Position numbers and translations under genes: made by a program. The notes beneath the pieces are model-generated. The model searched no databases. It was not told the DNA's origin and worked only from the letters and a program-made list of their open reading frames with translations. From Bordetella parapertussis (lineage in GTDB: Bacteria > Pseudomonadota > Gammaproteobacteria > Burkholderiales > CAIKXV01), in NCBI GenBank assembly GCA_945877995.1, contig CAMDXD010000011.1, forward strand, positions 1-23,161: 23,161 nucleotides of DNA, read 5' to 3'. Shown here piece by piece: positions 1 through 6,137 of the stretch. The stretch's first letter is position 1. Every line of letters starts with the position of its first letter.

Positions 1-1
1 A

Positions 2-1081
2 ATCAGCCCGCTGTTCGTGCTGCTCGCGGCCTGCGGTACGCTGGTGCTGCGGCCGTTCGCGCTGGCACCGGCGATCGAGTCGCTGGCCGTCGACTACTGG
101 TGGCCACGGCTGCTCGGCGCACCGCTCGCGGTCGCACTGTGGGCAGTATCGGGCTTCTTCAACGGCATCGGGCGCACCCGGGTCACGCTCGGCCTGATGC
201 TCACCGTGGCCCTGCTCAACGTGCCGCTGAACGAACTGCTGATATTCAGGCTCGGCTGGGGCATCGCCGGTGCCGCATGGGCGACCAACCTCGCGCTCGC
301 CTGCGGCATCGTGCTGGCGCTCCTGCTGTTCCTGTCGAAGCGGGTGCGCGACGAGTACGGCTCGCATCGCGGCTGGCAGCCGGAACTGCGCCGAGTCAGC
401 GCATTGCTGGTGCTGGGGCTGCCGATCGGCGTGGCGATCTCGGTGGACGTACTCGGCGCAGCGCTGTTCCAGATCATGCAGGTACAGCTCGGGCCGGTCG
501 ACGGCGCAGCGACGCAGATCGTGATGATGCTGACCTCGATCGCCTTCATGCCGGCGGTGGGCATCGGCATCGCCGGCACCACGCTGGTCGGGCAGTCGAT
601 CGGTGCTGGCGACCGCGACTGGGCAGCGCGCGTGGGCAATGCGACGATACGGCTGTCGGTGGCCTACATGGGCGTGGTCGGCGTGCTGATCGCGGCATCG
701 GGCGCGTGGCTGATCCCGCTGTTCGTCTCGCGCGCCGACCCGAACTTCGCGGCCACCGTCGCGCTCGCCACCTCGCTGGTCTGGGTCGCCGCGATCTACC
801 AGGCCTTCGATGCCCTGCACCTGGGCAGCTCGTTCTGCCTGCGCGGCGCGGGCGACACCCGCTTCCCGGCGCTGGCGCTGCTCGTGCTGTCCTGGGGGCT
901 GTTCGTCCCCCTCGCGCACACCCTGACCTTCGCGCCGGGCCAGGGCTGGATCGACGGCCTGCCCCAGTACGGGCTCGGTGCCACCGGCGGCTGGATCGCC
1001 ATCACCGCCTACATCAGCCTGCTCGGCATCACGCTGCTGCTGCGCTGGCGCTCCGGCGCCTGGCGCCGCATCCACCTCTGA
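2..1081 (+). CDS. MATE-family multidrug/solute efflux transporter (5'-truncated)
   Basis: The frame is open from base 2, so the gene starts before the window. About 359 residues remain, roughly the last three quarters of a usual 440-460 residue MATE protein. The visible part is highly hydrophobic, with about nine or ten predicted membrane spans. It has the internal organisation of MATE carriers: a stretch with SGFFNGIGRTR in the first half and, in the second half, GIAGTTLVGQSIGAGD followed by a CLRGAGDTR segment. These are the pseudo-symmetric family motifs. MATE proteins export cationic or other organic compounds in exchange for Na+ or H+ across the inner membrane. The substrate cannot be told from sequence. 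The gene converges with ptxC, and a strong palindrome follows 5 bp after its TGA stop. Confidence 0.85.
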   Translation: MSPLFVLLAACGTLVLRPFALAPAIESLAVDYWWPRLLGAPLAVALWAVSGFFNGIGRTRVTLGLMLTVALLNVPLNELLIFRLGWGIAGAAWATNLALACGIVLALLLFLSKRVRDEYGSHRGWQPELRRVSALLVLGLPIGVAISVDVLGAALFQIMQVQLGPVDGAATQIVMMLTSIAFMPAVGIGIAGTTLVGQSIGAGDRDWAARVGNATIRLSVAYMGVVGVLIAASGAWLIPLFVSRADPNFAATVALATSLVWVAAIYQAFDALHLGSSFCLRGAGDTRFPALALLVLSWGLFVPLAHTLTFAPGQGWIDGLPQYGLGATGGWIAITAYISLLGITLLLRWRSGAWRRIHL

Positions 1082-1086
1082 AGTCC

Positions 1087-1112
1087 GGGGTCTGACCCTG
1101 GGGTCAGACCCC
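1087..1112. repeat. REP-like palindrome / bidirectional terminator, copy 1
   Basis: Two 12-bp arms (GGGGTCTGACCC and its exact complement GGGTCAGACCCC) are separated by only TG. The element lies in the 35-bp gap between the MATE stop and the ptxC stop, which converge. There is no T-run on either side, so if it terminates transcription it does so by hairpin strength alone. The core arms recur in the copy at 4877-4904, which suggests a dispersed repeat family rather than an ordinary terminator. Confidence 0.75.
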
Positions 1113-1116
1113 TGGG

Positions 1117-1953
1117 CTACTTGAGGCGGCGGCGCAGGGCCATGCCGATGGCATCGACCACGGTGACGCAGACCAGGATGCAGATCAGGATCGCGGATAC
1201 CTGCTGGTAGTCCATGATGCGCAGCGACGACAGGAGTTCGGTGCCGATGCCGCCGGCGCCCACCGCCCCGAGCACCACCGATGCACGGAAGTGGTACTCC
1301 CAGCGATAGATCACGGTGTCGGCCATCTGCGGCAGCACCTGCGGCAGGATCGCGTGCAGGATGACCTGCACGGGCGTCGCGCCTGCCGCGCGCGCGGCCT
1401 CGATCGGTTTCGGATCGACATGCTCGATCGCCTCGGCGAAGAACTTGCCGACCATGCCGATCGAATGCAGGCCGAGCGCCAGCACGCCTGGCAGCACGCC
1501 GAAACCGACGGCAGCCACGAGGATGATGCCGAGGATCAGTTCCGGCAACGACCGGCACAGGTTGAGCAGCATGCGGGTCGCATGGTAGGTGCCGCGCCCG
1601 GGCGTGGTGTTGGCCGCTGCCAGGAACGCAAGTGGCAACGAGAACACGACCGCGAACGCGGTGCCGGCGATGCTCATCGCAAGCGTATCCAGCAGCGGGC
1701 GCAGCCAGGCCTGCCAGCGGGTGAAATCCGGCGGCATCATCTCGGAGCCGATCTGTGCGATCGCCGGGATGCCTTCGGCCAGGCGTTCCAGGTCGAACAA
1801 CCCGGTCAGCCAGAACGACCCTGCCACCAGCGCCACCAGCGCCGCCACCCTGAGCAGCAGGCGCCGCTCGCGGACACGGTCGCCGTCGAGCCACGCGTCC
1901 AGGCGATCGCCTGCCCCCGTGGTGGCGGCGGCAGCGTGGGTCGAATGCTCCAT
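1117..1953 (-). CDS. ptxC: Phosphite/phosphonate ABC transporter permease (PtxC/PhnE-type)
   Basis: A 278-residue inner-membrane permease of the PhnE family. It has an N-terminal span around residues 33-50 and a cluster of further spans from about residue 85 to the C terminus. The BPD-transporter EAA loop is visible near residue 195 (EAARAAGATPVQVILHAILP), and the family-typical VVLGAVGAGGIGTELL lies about residues 225-243. ATG at 1953 follows an AGGA ribosome site that overlaps the TAG stop of ptxB, with only 4 bp between the genes, so the two are translationally linked. Sequence alone would fit phosphonate, phosphite or hypophosphite import. The phosphite reading comes from the divergent ptxD; no C-P lyase gene is present in the window. 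Confidence 0.85.
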   Translation of the reverse strand: MEHSTHAAAATTGAGDRLDAWLDGDRVRERRLLLRVAALVALVAGSFWLTGLFDLERLAEGIPAIAQIGSEMMPPDFTRWQAWLRPLLDTLAMSIAGTAFAVVFSLPLAFLAAANTTPGRGTYHATRMLLNLCRSLPELILGIILVAAVGFGVLPGVLALGLHSIGMVGKFFAEAIEHVDPKPIEAARAAGATPVQVILHAILPQVLPQMADTVIYRWEYHFRASVVLGAVGAGGIGTELLSSLRIMDYQQVSAILICILVCVTVVDAIGMALRRRLK

Positions 1954-1957
1954 CGTC

Positions 1958-2857
1958 CTACTGCTGCTTTGACAGATCGAGGTTCAGGATCTTCGCCGTC
2001 TCGCGCAGCACGTCGTAGGCCTTGTCGTCGGTCGCGGCGAACCCGGTCGCGCGGAAGTTCTTCAGCAGCGCCGCATCCTTGAGGTCGAGGAACGCACGGC
2101 GGATCTGCTCCTTCAGCTTCGGGTTCAGGCCGCTCTGCATCACCATCGGGTAGTTCGGAATCGGCCGCGACTCTCCGATGATGCGCAGCTTCGATCCGTC
2201 GAGCTTGCCGGACTTCACCAGCGACTCGAAGATGGGACGCGACAACGCGCCGAGCGGCACCTTGCCGGTCTCGACCGCCCGTGCGACCGCATCGTGCGTA
2301 CCGAGGTGGATCACCTTGTAATCGCGGTCGCCGACCAGCCCCTGTTCCTGGATCAGCGCGCGCGGTGCGAGGTGGCTCGATGTCGATGCCGGGTCGCCAT
2401 ATCCGACGTTGAGCCCGCGTGCCTGCGCGATCGACTTCACCGGCGAGTCGGCCAGCGCGATGACGACGCTCGTGTAGGTCGGGCTGCCCCGTGCGTCGAG
2501 CCCGACGGCGAACGGTTCGATGTTCGGTGCGCGCGAGCGCGCCAGCACATACGAGAACGGCCCGAAGTAGGCCACGTCGATGCGGCCGAAGCGCATCGCC
2601 TCGATCATCGAGGAATAGTCGGTGGTTACCACCACGCTGACTTCGCGGCCGAGCAGCTTTTCCAGGTGCAGTTCCAGTGGCCGTGCATTCTGGATGATCG
2701 TCGATGCATTCTCGTCGGGCAGCAGCGCCAGCCGGATCGTCTTCGGATCGGGGTTGACGCTCTGTGCATGCAGCAGGGATGGCGCGGCGCCGGCGAGCGC
2801 AAGTGCGGTCGCGGCGGTGGCGCGGCGAGCGCGGTTCAGGAAGAGGCGGCGGTCCAT
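1958..2857 (-). CDS. ptxB: Phosphite/phosphonate ABC transporter periplasmic binding protein (PtxB/PhnD-type)
   Basis: A 299-residue solute-binding protein of the PhnD family. The N terminus has a twin-arginine-like start (DRRLFLN), a hydrophobic Ala-rich core and a likely cleavage after LLHAQ near residue 32, so export may go through Tat. Family motifs are clear: LALLPDENAS near residue 45, the ligand-pocket segment DVAYFGPFSYVLAR near 95-108, and DPASTSSHLAPR near 157-168 at the anion-binding helix. ATG at 2857 has a GGAG ribosome site 6 nt upstream. The gene sits between the ATPase (62-bp gap) and the permease (4-bp gap). The PhnD family binds phosphonates, phosphite or hypophosphite; phosphite is inferred from the adjacent dehydrogenase. 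Confidence 0.87.
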   Translation of the reverse strand: MDRRLFLNRARRATAATALALAGAAPSLLHAQSVNPDPKTIRLALLPDENASTIIQNARPLELHLEKLLGREVSVVVTTDYSSMIEAMRFGRIDVAYFGPFSYVLARSRAPNIEPFAVGLDARGSPTYTSVVIALADSPVKSIAQARGLNVGYGDPASTSSHLAPRALIQEQGLVGDRDYKVIHLGTHDAVARAVETGKVPLGALSRPIFESLVKSGKLDGSKLRIIGESRPIPNYPMVMQSGLNPKLKEQIRRAFLDLKDAALLKNFRATGFAATDDKAYDVLRETAKILNLDLSKQQ

Positions 2858-2919
2858 GGAGTACTCCGGGAAGGATAGGGTCGGGGGATGGGGTCGGGAA
2901 ATGTGGCCAGGGCAGGCGG

Positions 2920-3792
2920 TCAGGCCACGGCCTGCAATGGGTGGCGGTCGCTCTCGCGTGCAGCCTCGCCGGCCACGCCCGCCGGGTCGATGCGCTCGCC
3001 CTCGGCGGGTGCCGCTCCGGCGCCGTAGATCGCCAACAGTGCCGCGTCGTCGAGCCGGTCTGGCGGGCCGTCGAACACGACTGATCCGGCACCGATGCCC
3101 ACCACCCGATCGGCGAACCGTCGTGCGAGGTCGACCTGGTGCAGGCTCACGATCGCGGTGATGCCGTCGGCCTTGCAGATCGAATGGATGAGGCCGAGCA
3201 CGCGCATCGAGGTCGCCGGATCGAGGCTCGCGACCGGCTCGTCGGCGAGCATGATCCGCGGCTGCTGGGCCAGCGCCCGCGCGATGCCCACGCGCTGCTG
3301 CTGCCCGCCCGACAGTTCATCGACCCGCCTCGGTGCGCAGTCGAGCAGGCCGACGCGGTCCAGGCAGTCGAGCGCGATCCGCTTGTCAGCCAGCGGCAGC
3401 GGCCACAGCGAACGCAGCGTCGAGTGGTACGACAGGCGCCCGGTGAGCACGTTCTGCAGCGTGGTGAGCCGGCCGATCAGCTGGTGCTGCTGGAACACCA
3501 TCGCGCAGCGCTGCCGGTGCCTGCGCAGCGCGCGGCGCGGACGGATATCGCCGATGCCAGCGACGTCGATCCTGCCCGCCGTCGTGCGTACCAGTCCGTT
3601 CAGCGAACGCAGCAGCGTCGACTTGCCGGCACCCGAAGGGCCGAGGAGTACCACGAAGTCGCCCGGCGCGAAGCGCAGGCTGGTCGCGCGCAGGCCGACA
3701 GTGCCGTCCGGGTAGACGACTTCGATCGCGTCGAGCGACAACGCGGGCGCACCGGGCAGCGGCTCGGTGAACAAGGGTGAAGTCGAATCCAT
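2920..3792 (-). CDS. ptxA: Phosphite/phosphonate ABC transporter ATP-binding protein (PtxA/PhnC-type)
   Basis: A 290-residue ABC ATPase of the PhnC type. Walker A is GPSGAGKST at residues 51-59, the Q-loop lies in VFQQHQLIGRLTTLQNVLTG, the signature is LSGGQQQRVGIARAL and Walker B is IMLADEPVASLDP, followed by the H-loop in IVSLHQVDLA. I chose ATG at 3792. An in-frame GTG at 3798 is also possible but lies inside the 19-bp palindrome and has no ribosome site. The protein extends about 30 residues past the ABC core with a low-complexity tail (AGVAGEAARESDRHPL). It would energise import of phosphite with PtxB and PtxC and is first in the operon, divergent from ptxD. Confidence 0.87.
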   Translation of the reverse strand: MDSTSPLFTEPLPGAPALSLDAIEVVYPDGTVGLRATSLRFAPGDFVVLLGPSGAGKSTLLRSLNGLVRTTAGRIDVAGIGDIRPRRALRRHRQRCAMVFQQHQLIGRLTTLQNVLTGRLSYHSTLRSLWPLPLADKRIALDCLDRVGLLDCAPRRVDELSGGQQQRVGIARALAQQPRIMLADEPVASLDPATSMRVLGLIHSICKADGITAIVSLHQVDLARRFADRVVGIGAGSVVFDGPPDRLDDAALLAIYGAGAAPAEGERIDPAGVAGEAARESDRHPLQAVA

Positions 3793-3795
3793 GCG

Positions 3796-3814
3796 CACGG
3801 TTGTAACAACCGTG
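3796..3814. promoter_or_regulatory. Perfect 19-bp palindromic operator between ptxA and ptxD
   Basis: CACGGTTGT, a single central A at 3805, then ACAACCGTG: nine-base arms with no mismatch. It is 3 bp from the ptxA ATG, covers the predicted transcription start of ptxA and overlaps the predicted -35 of ptxD. One dimeric regulator bound here could therefore block both directions. No regulator gene is adjacent; the LysR-type ptxE found in the classical ptx operon is not in this window. Confidence 0.7.
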
Positions 3815-3828
3815 TGTGATCTTATGAT
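3801..3828 (+). promoter_or_regulatory. Predicted sigma70-type promoter for ptxD
   Basis: TTGTAA at 3801-3806, a 16-bp spacer, then TATGAT at 3823-3828 (five of six bases of the -10 consensus). Transcription would start near 3835, about 19 nt before the ATG at 3854. This supports that start over in-frame codons upstream of the promoter. Confidence 0.55.
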
Positions 3829-3849
3829 GACGTTTCAACTACGGTTCAA
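3821..3849 (-). promoter_or_regulatory. Predicted promoter for ptxABC, overlapping the ptxD promoter
   Basis: Read on the minus strand, TTGAAC (3849-3844), a 17-bp spacer and CATAAG (3826-3821, four of six bases). Its -10 shares bases with the -10 of ptxD, and its start near 3814 falls in the palindrome. The -35 lies inside an 11-bp-spaced direct repeat (GTTTCAAC at 3832, GGTTCAAC at 3843). Confidence 0.45.
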
Positions 3850-3853
3850 CTCG

Positions 3854-4861
3854 ATGCCCAACCAAAACAAGCCCACCGTCGTCGTCGCCAACTGGGTTCA
3901 TCCGGAAGTACGTACCTTGCTGGAACAGCATGCGCACGTCATCTGCAACGAGACACGCGAGCCGTGGCCCGCGCGCAAGTTGCTCGAGGCCTGCCAGGGC
4001 GCCGACGCGCTGATCGGCTTCATGACCGAGACGGTCGACGATGCATTCCTCGCGGCCTGCCCGTCGCTGAAGATCGTCGCCTGCGCGCTGAAGGGCTTCG
4101 ACAATTACGATGTCGCCGCCTGCACGCGGCGCGGCGTGTGGATCACGATCGTCACCGACCTGCTGACCGCACCCACCGCCGAACTCACGGTCGGCCACCT
4201 GATCGCGCTCGGCCGGCACATGCCTGCCGGCGACCGGCTGGTCCGCTCGGGCCGCTTCGAGGGATGGCGGCCCACGCTCTACGGAACCGGGTTGGACGGC
4301 AGTACGATCGGACTGATCGGCGGCGGCGCGGTTGGCAAGGCGGTAGCGCGCCGGCTGGCCGGCTTTCGCGCGCAGCTGCTCTACTGGGACAAGGCCCCGC
4401 TGTCACCAGACCAGGAGGACGCCTTGCGCCTCACTGCAGCCAGCCTCGACGAACTCGCGGCGCGCAGCGACTTCGTCTGCGTGTGCATTCCGCTCAACGC
4501 GGAATCGTTCCACCTGGTCGGGGCCACCTTCCTGTCGCGCATGCGGCCGGGCACACTGCTGGTGAACACCGCACGCGGCTCGGTCGTCGACGAAGAAGCG
4601 GTCGCCGACGCGCTCGAGTCAGGCCATCTCGGCGGCTACGCCGCGGACGTGTTCGAGTTGGAAGACTGGGCCTTGCAGGACCGGCCGCACAGCGTGAACG
4701 CGCGCCTGCTGGCGATGCCCGATCGCACCTTCTTCACGCCGCACCTCGGCTCTGCCGTCGAGCGCATCCGGCGCGACATCGCGATGCAGGCCGCGATGGA
4801 CGTGGTCGAAGTGCTGAACGGTCGCCGGCCGCCGCACGCGATCAACCAACCCGCAGCCTGA
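3854..4861 (+). CDS. ptxD: NAD-dependent phosphite dehydrogenase (PtxD)
   Basis: A 335-residue D-2-hydroxyacid dehydrogenase-family protein that matches PtxD of Pseudomonas stutzeri (336 residues) closely as I recall that sequence. Shared stretches include CALKGFDN, DLLTAPTAEL, LVNTARGSVVDE, GGYAADVFELEDW and TPHLGSAVE. PtxD active-site residues are all present at matching places: Met57, Lys80, Trp138, Tyr143, Arg241, Glu270, His297, Ser300 and Arg306. The Rossmann motif is GLIGGGAVG at 153-161, and an acidic residue (Asp179) at the end of the second strand favours NAD over NADP. The enzyme oxidises phosphite to phosphate with NAD+. ATG at 3854 fits the promoter and the family length, although no strong ribosome site is visible. 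The gene is divergent from its importer genes. Function is inferred from residues and neighbours. Confidence 0.92.
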   Translation: MPNQNKPTVVVANWVHPEVRTLLEQHAHVICNETREPWPARKLLEACQGADALIGFMTETVDDAFLAACPSLKIVACALKGFDNYDVAACTRRGVWITIVTDLLTAPTAELTVGHLIALGRHMPAGDRLVRSGRFEGWRPTLYGTGLDGSTIGLIGGGAVGKAVARRLAGFRAQLLYWDKAPLSPDQEDALRLTAASLDELAARSDFVCVCIPLNAESFHLVGATFLSRMRPGTLLVNTARGSVVDEEAVADALESGHLGGYAADVFELEDWALQDRPHSVNARLLAMPDRTFFTPHLGSAVERIRRDIAMQAAMDVVEVLNGRRPPHAINQPAA

Positions 4862-4876
4862 GGCCCGCCCTGAAAC

Positions 4877-4904
4877 CCGGGTCTGACCCTGGGGTCAGAC
4901 CCGG
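4877..4904. repeat. REP-like palindrome / bidirectional terminator, copy 2
   Basis: Two 13-bp arms (CCGGGTCTGACCC and its exact complement) around TG, flanked by AAA at 4873-4875 and TTT at 4906-4908, which extends the symmetry except for one mismatch. It lies between the convergent stops of ptxD and the glutaredoxin-DinB gene. It shares the 24-bp core of the element at 1087-1112. Confidence 0.75.
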
Positions 4905-4913
4905 ATTTCGGCG

Positions 4914-5696
4914 TCAGCCCCACACGGCGACGGGCATCGGAAGGCCCTGCAGTTCGCGGTCGCGCATCGGCCATTCGGCCTTCCCGCCGTGGCGTTCGAT
5001 CACATCGGCGAGCTGGCGGGCGTGTTGGCCACTGTGCCAGGTCTGGCGCTCCAGGAAGGAATGGAGCTCGACCTTGCCCTGTGGCGTGTCGACCTCGCCG
5101 GCACCGCTGCGCTTCGCTGCATCGGCCGCCTGCCACCACTGTTCCAGCCGGCCGATCACGCCATCGCCATACTCGCTCGCGATGCGGCCATCGGGCACAC
5201 CGCCGGGCGGGAAGCGCATCGATACGCCCACCCAGTCGATCTCGCGCCCTTCGACGCACTCGATGAAGCCGTCGCCGATGCCGAACACATGCCAGGCGAG
5301 CTCGCCCAGCGTGCCCGGCCTGCCCTCGATCGGCGCCAGGTCGATCGCCTGCAGCGGCAGCTGTTCGCACAGGCGCTGCGTGCTGCGCAGGATCGCGGTC
5401 CAGCGCTGCATCAGCACCTCGGGTGCCAGCGGCTCATGCACCTCGAGCGTGACGCCGACGAAGCGCGCCACGTCGGCGAGCTGTTGCCCGAACACGAACT
5501 CGCTGCCGCGCGCCAGCACCGGCAGGTTGCGCACGCCAAACGCATGCAGCGCCGCGAGGTCGGCGGGGTCGCGCCGGATGTCGGCCACCCGGTACGGGAT
5601 CTGGTGTCGCGAAAGAAACTCTTTCGCCCGGAGACAGCTGCTTCAGCCAGGCTGGACGTACAGCACGTAGCCCGCTTCCGACGACAGGGCGCTCAT
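4914..5696 (-). CDS. Predicted selenocysteine glutaredoxin fused to a DinB-like domain
   Basis: A 260-residue protein if the TGA at codon 18 is read as selenocysteine. Residues 8-82 form a glutaredoxin fold: beta-strand YVLYVQPG, active site U18-S-S-C21, helix LRAKEFLSR, cis-proline motif NLPV (Pro59), then VFGQQLADVARFVGV. Residues about 95-245 form a DinB-type four-helix domain with the metal-ligand pattern His136 (AWHVFG) and His221-x3-His225 (TWHSGQHARQL). The ATG at 5694-5696 overlaps the ridA TGA as ATGA, so translation is coupled. Without recoding, the first usable start is a GTG at 5588, which removes strand one, helix one and both active-site positions. Glutaredoxins use glutathione to reduce disulfides; many DinB relatives are thiol-S-transferases or thiol-dependent enzymes. 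The fusion suggests a redox or conjugation role; the substrate is unknown. An ordinary nonsense mutation is the alternative. Confidence 0.82.
5605..5636 (-). promoter_or_regulatory. Predicted bacterial SECIS hairpin
   Basis: On the minus strand, GCGAAAG (5627-5621) pairs perfectly with CTTTCGC (5615-5609) around the loop AGTTT (5620-5616). A lower stem TGTC (5636-5633) pairs with GACA (5608-5605) across a five-base one-sided bulge. The loop begins 22 nt after the TGA and has G as its second base, followed by U. This fits the published bacterial SECIS description as I recall it: stem 4-16 bp, loop 3-14 nt, a G in the first two loop positions, loop 16-37 nt from UGA. The hairpin lies within coding sequence, as is usual in bacteria. 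Confidence 0.72.
5643..5645 (-). other. In-frame TGA predicted to encode selenocysteine (residue 18)
   Basis: The only in-frame stop between the ATG at 5696 and the TGA that ends the gene at 4914. It stands at the N-terminal cysteine of the glutaredoxin CxxC motif, with recognisable glutaredoxin sequence on both sides in the same frame (QPG before, SSCLRAKEF after). Decoding needs selA, selB, selC and selD, which are not in this window. Confidence 0.75.
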
Positions 5697-6091
5697 GCGA
5701 CCGCCGCGATGACCTGCACTTCGATCTTCGCTGCCGGCTCGGTGAGATGATTGATCTCGATCATCGTGCTGGTCGGCAGGTGGTCGCGCCAGAACTCCTC
5801 GCGCGCGGCGACGATCTCGCGGAACTCGCGCATGTCGGTGGTGAACACGGTGGTCCAGACGACGTCGGCCATCGTCGCACCGGCGGCTTCGAGCGCGAGC
5901 TGCACGTTGCGCAGCACCTGGCGCGACTGCTCGAGCATGCTGTTGCCGCCGACCATCTGGCCGTCTTCGCCGCGCGCGAGCTGGCCGGAGATGAAGATCA
6001 TGCTCTTCGGCTGGTCGACCCGGACGAAGTGGTTGTAGACGGTGGCCCGCATGTGCTTGTGGCCCGGCGGGTTGCCGCGGGTGATCGGCAT
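5693..6091 (-). CDS. RidA/YjgF/YER057c-family protein
   Basis: A 132-residue protein of usual RidA length. Typical segments are VDQPKSMIFISGQLA near residues 25-40, VLRNVQLALEAAG near 60-73, VVWTTVFTTDM near 79-89 and the C-terminal IEVQVIAAVA. RidA proteins hydrolyse reactive enamines and imines made by PLP enzymes; some relatives act in specific catabolic routes. The arginine that supports deaminase activity in classical RidA (Arg105 of the E. coli protein) appears here as His in IEINHL, which points to a non-archetypal Rid subfamily. ATG at 6091 has an AGGAG ribosome site 6 nt upstream. The gene is third in a four-gene operon, and its stop overlaps the start of the seleno-glutaredoxin gene by four bases. 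Confidence 0.88.
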   Translation of the reverse strand: MPITRGNPPGHKHMRATVYNHFVRVDQPKSMIFISGQLARGEDGQMVGGNSMLEQSRQVLRNVQLALEAAGATMADVVWTTVFTTDMREFREIVAAREEFWRDHLPTSTMIEINHLTEPAAKIEVQVIAAVA

Positions 6092-6137
6092 GGTTCGCTC
6101 CTGTTTCGGTTCCTGCGTGGGTGCCGGCGCTGGGCGG

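Noticed and set aside
3767..3853. Earlier in-frame start codons for ptxD
   Set aside because: They lie upstream of or inside the predicted promoter and would add residues absent from PtxD, which is 336 residues long without them.
3799..3853. A canonical Pho box in the ptx intergenic region
   Set aside because: The 11-bp spacing fits, but each half site matches the CTGTCAT consensus in only three or four of seven bases, so it is reported only as a repeat.
4914..5588. A shorter DinB-only gene starting at GTG 5588
   Set aside because: It would begin in the middle of the glutaredoxin domain, lose its active site and leave a 105-bp gap after ridA; the ATGA-coupled start at 5696 with a recoded TGA explains the sequence better.
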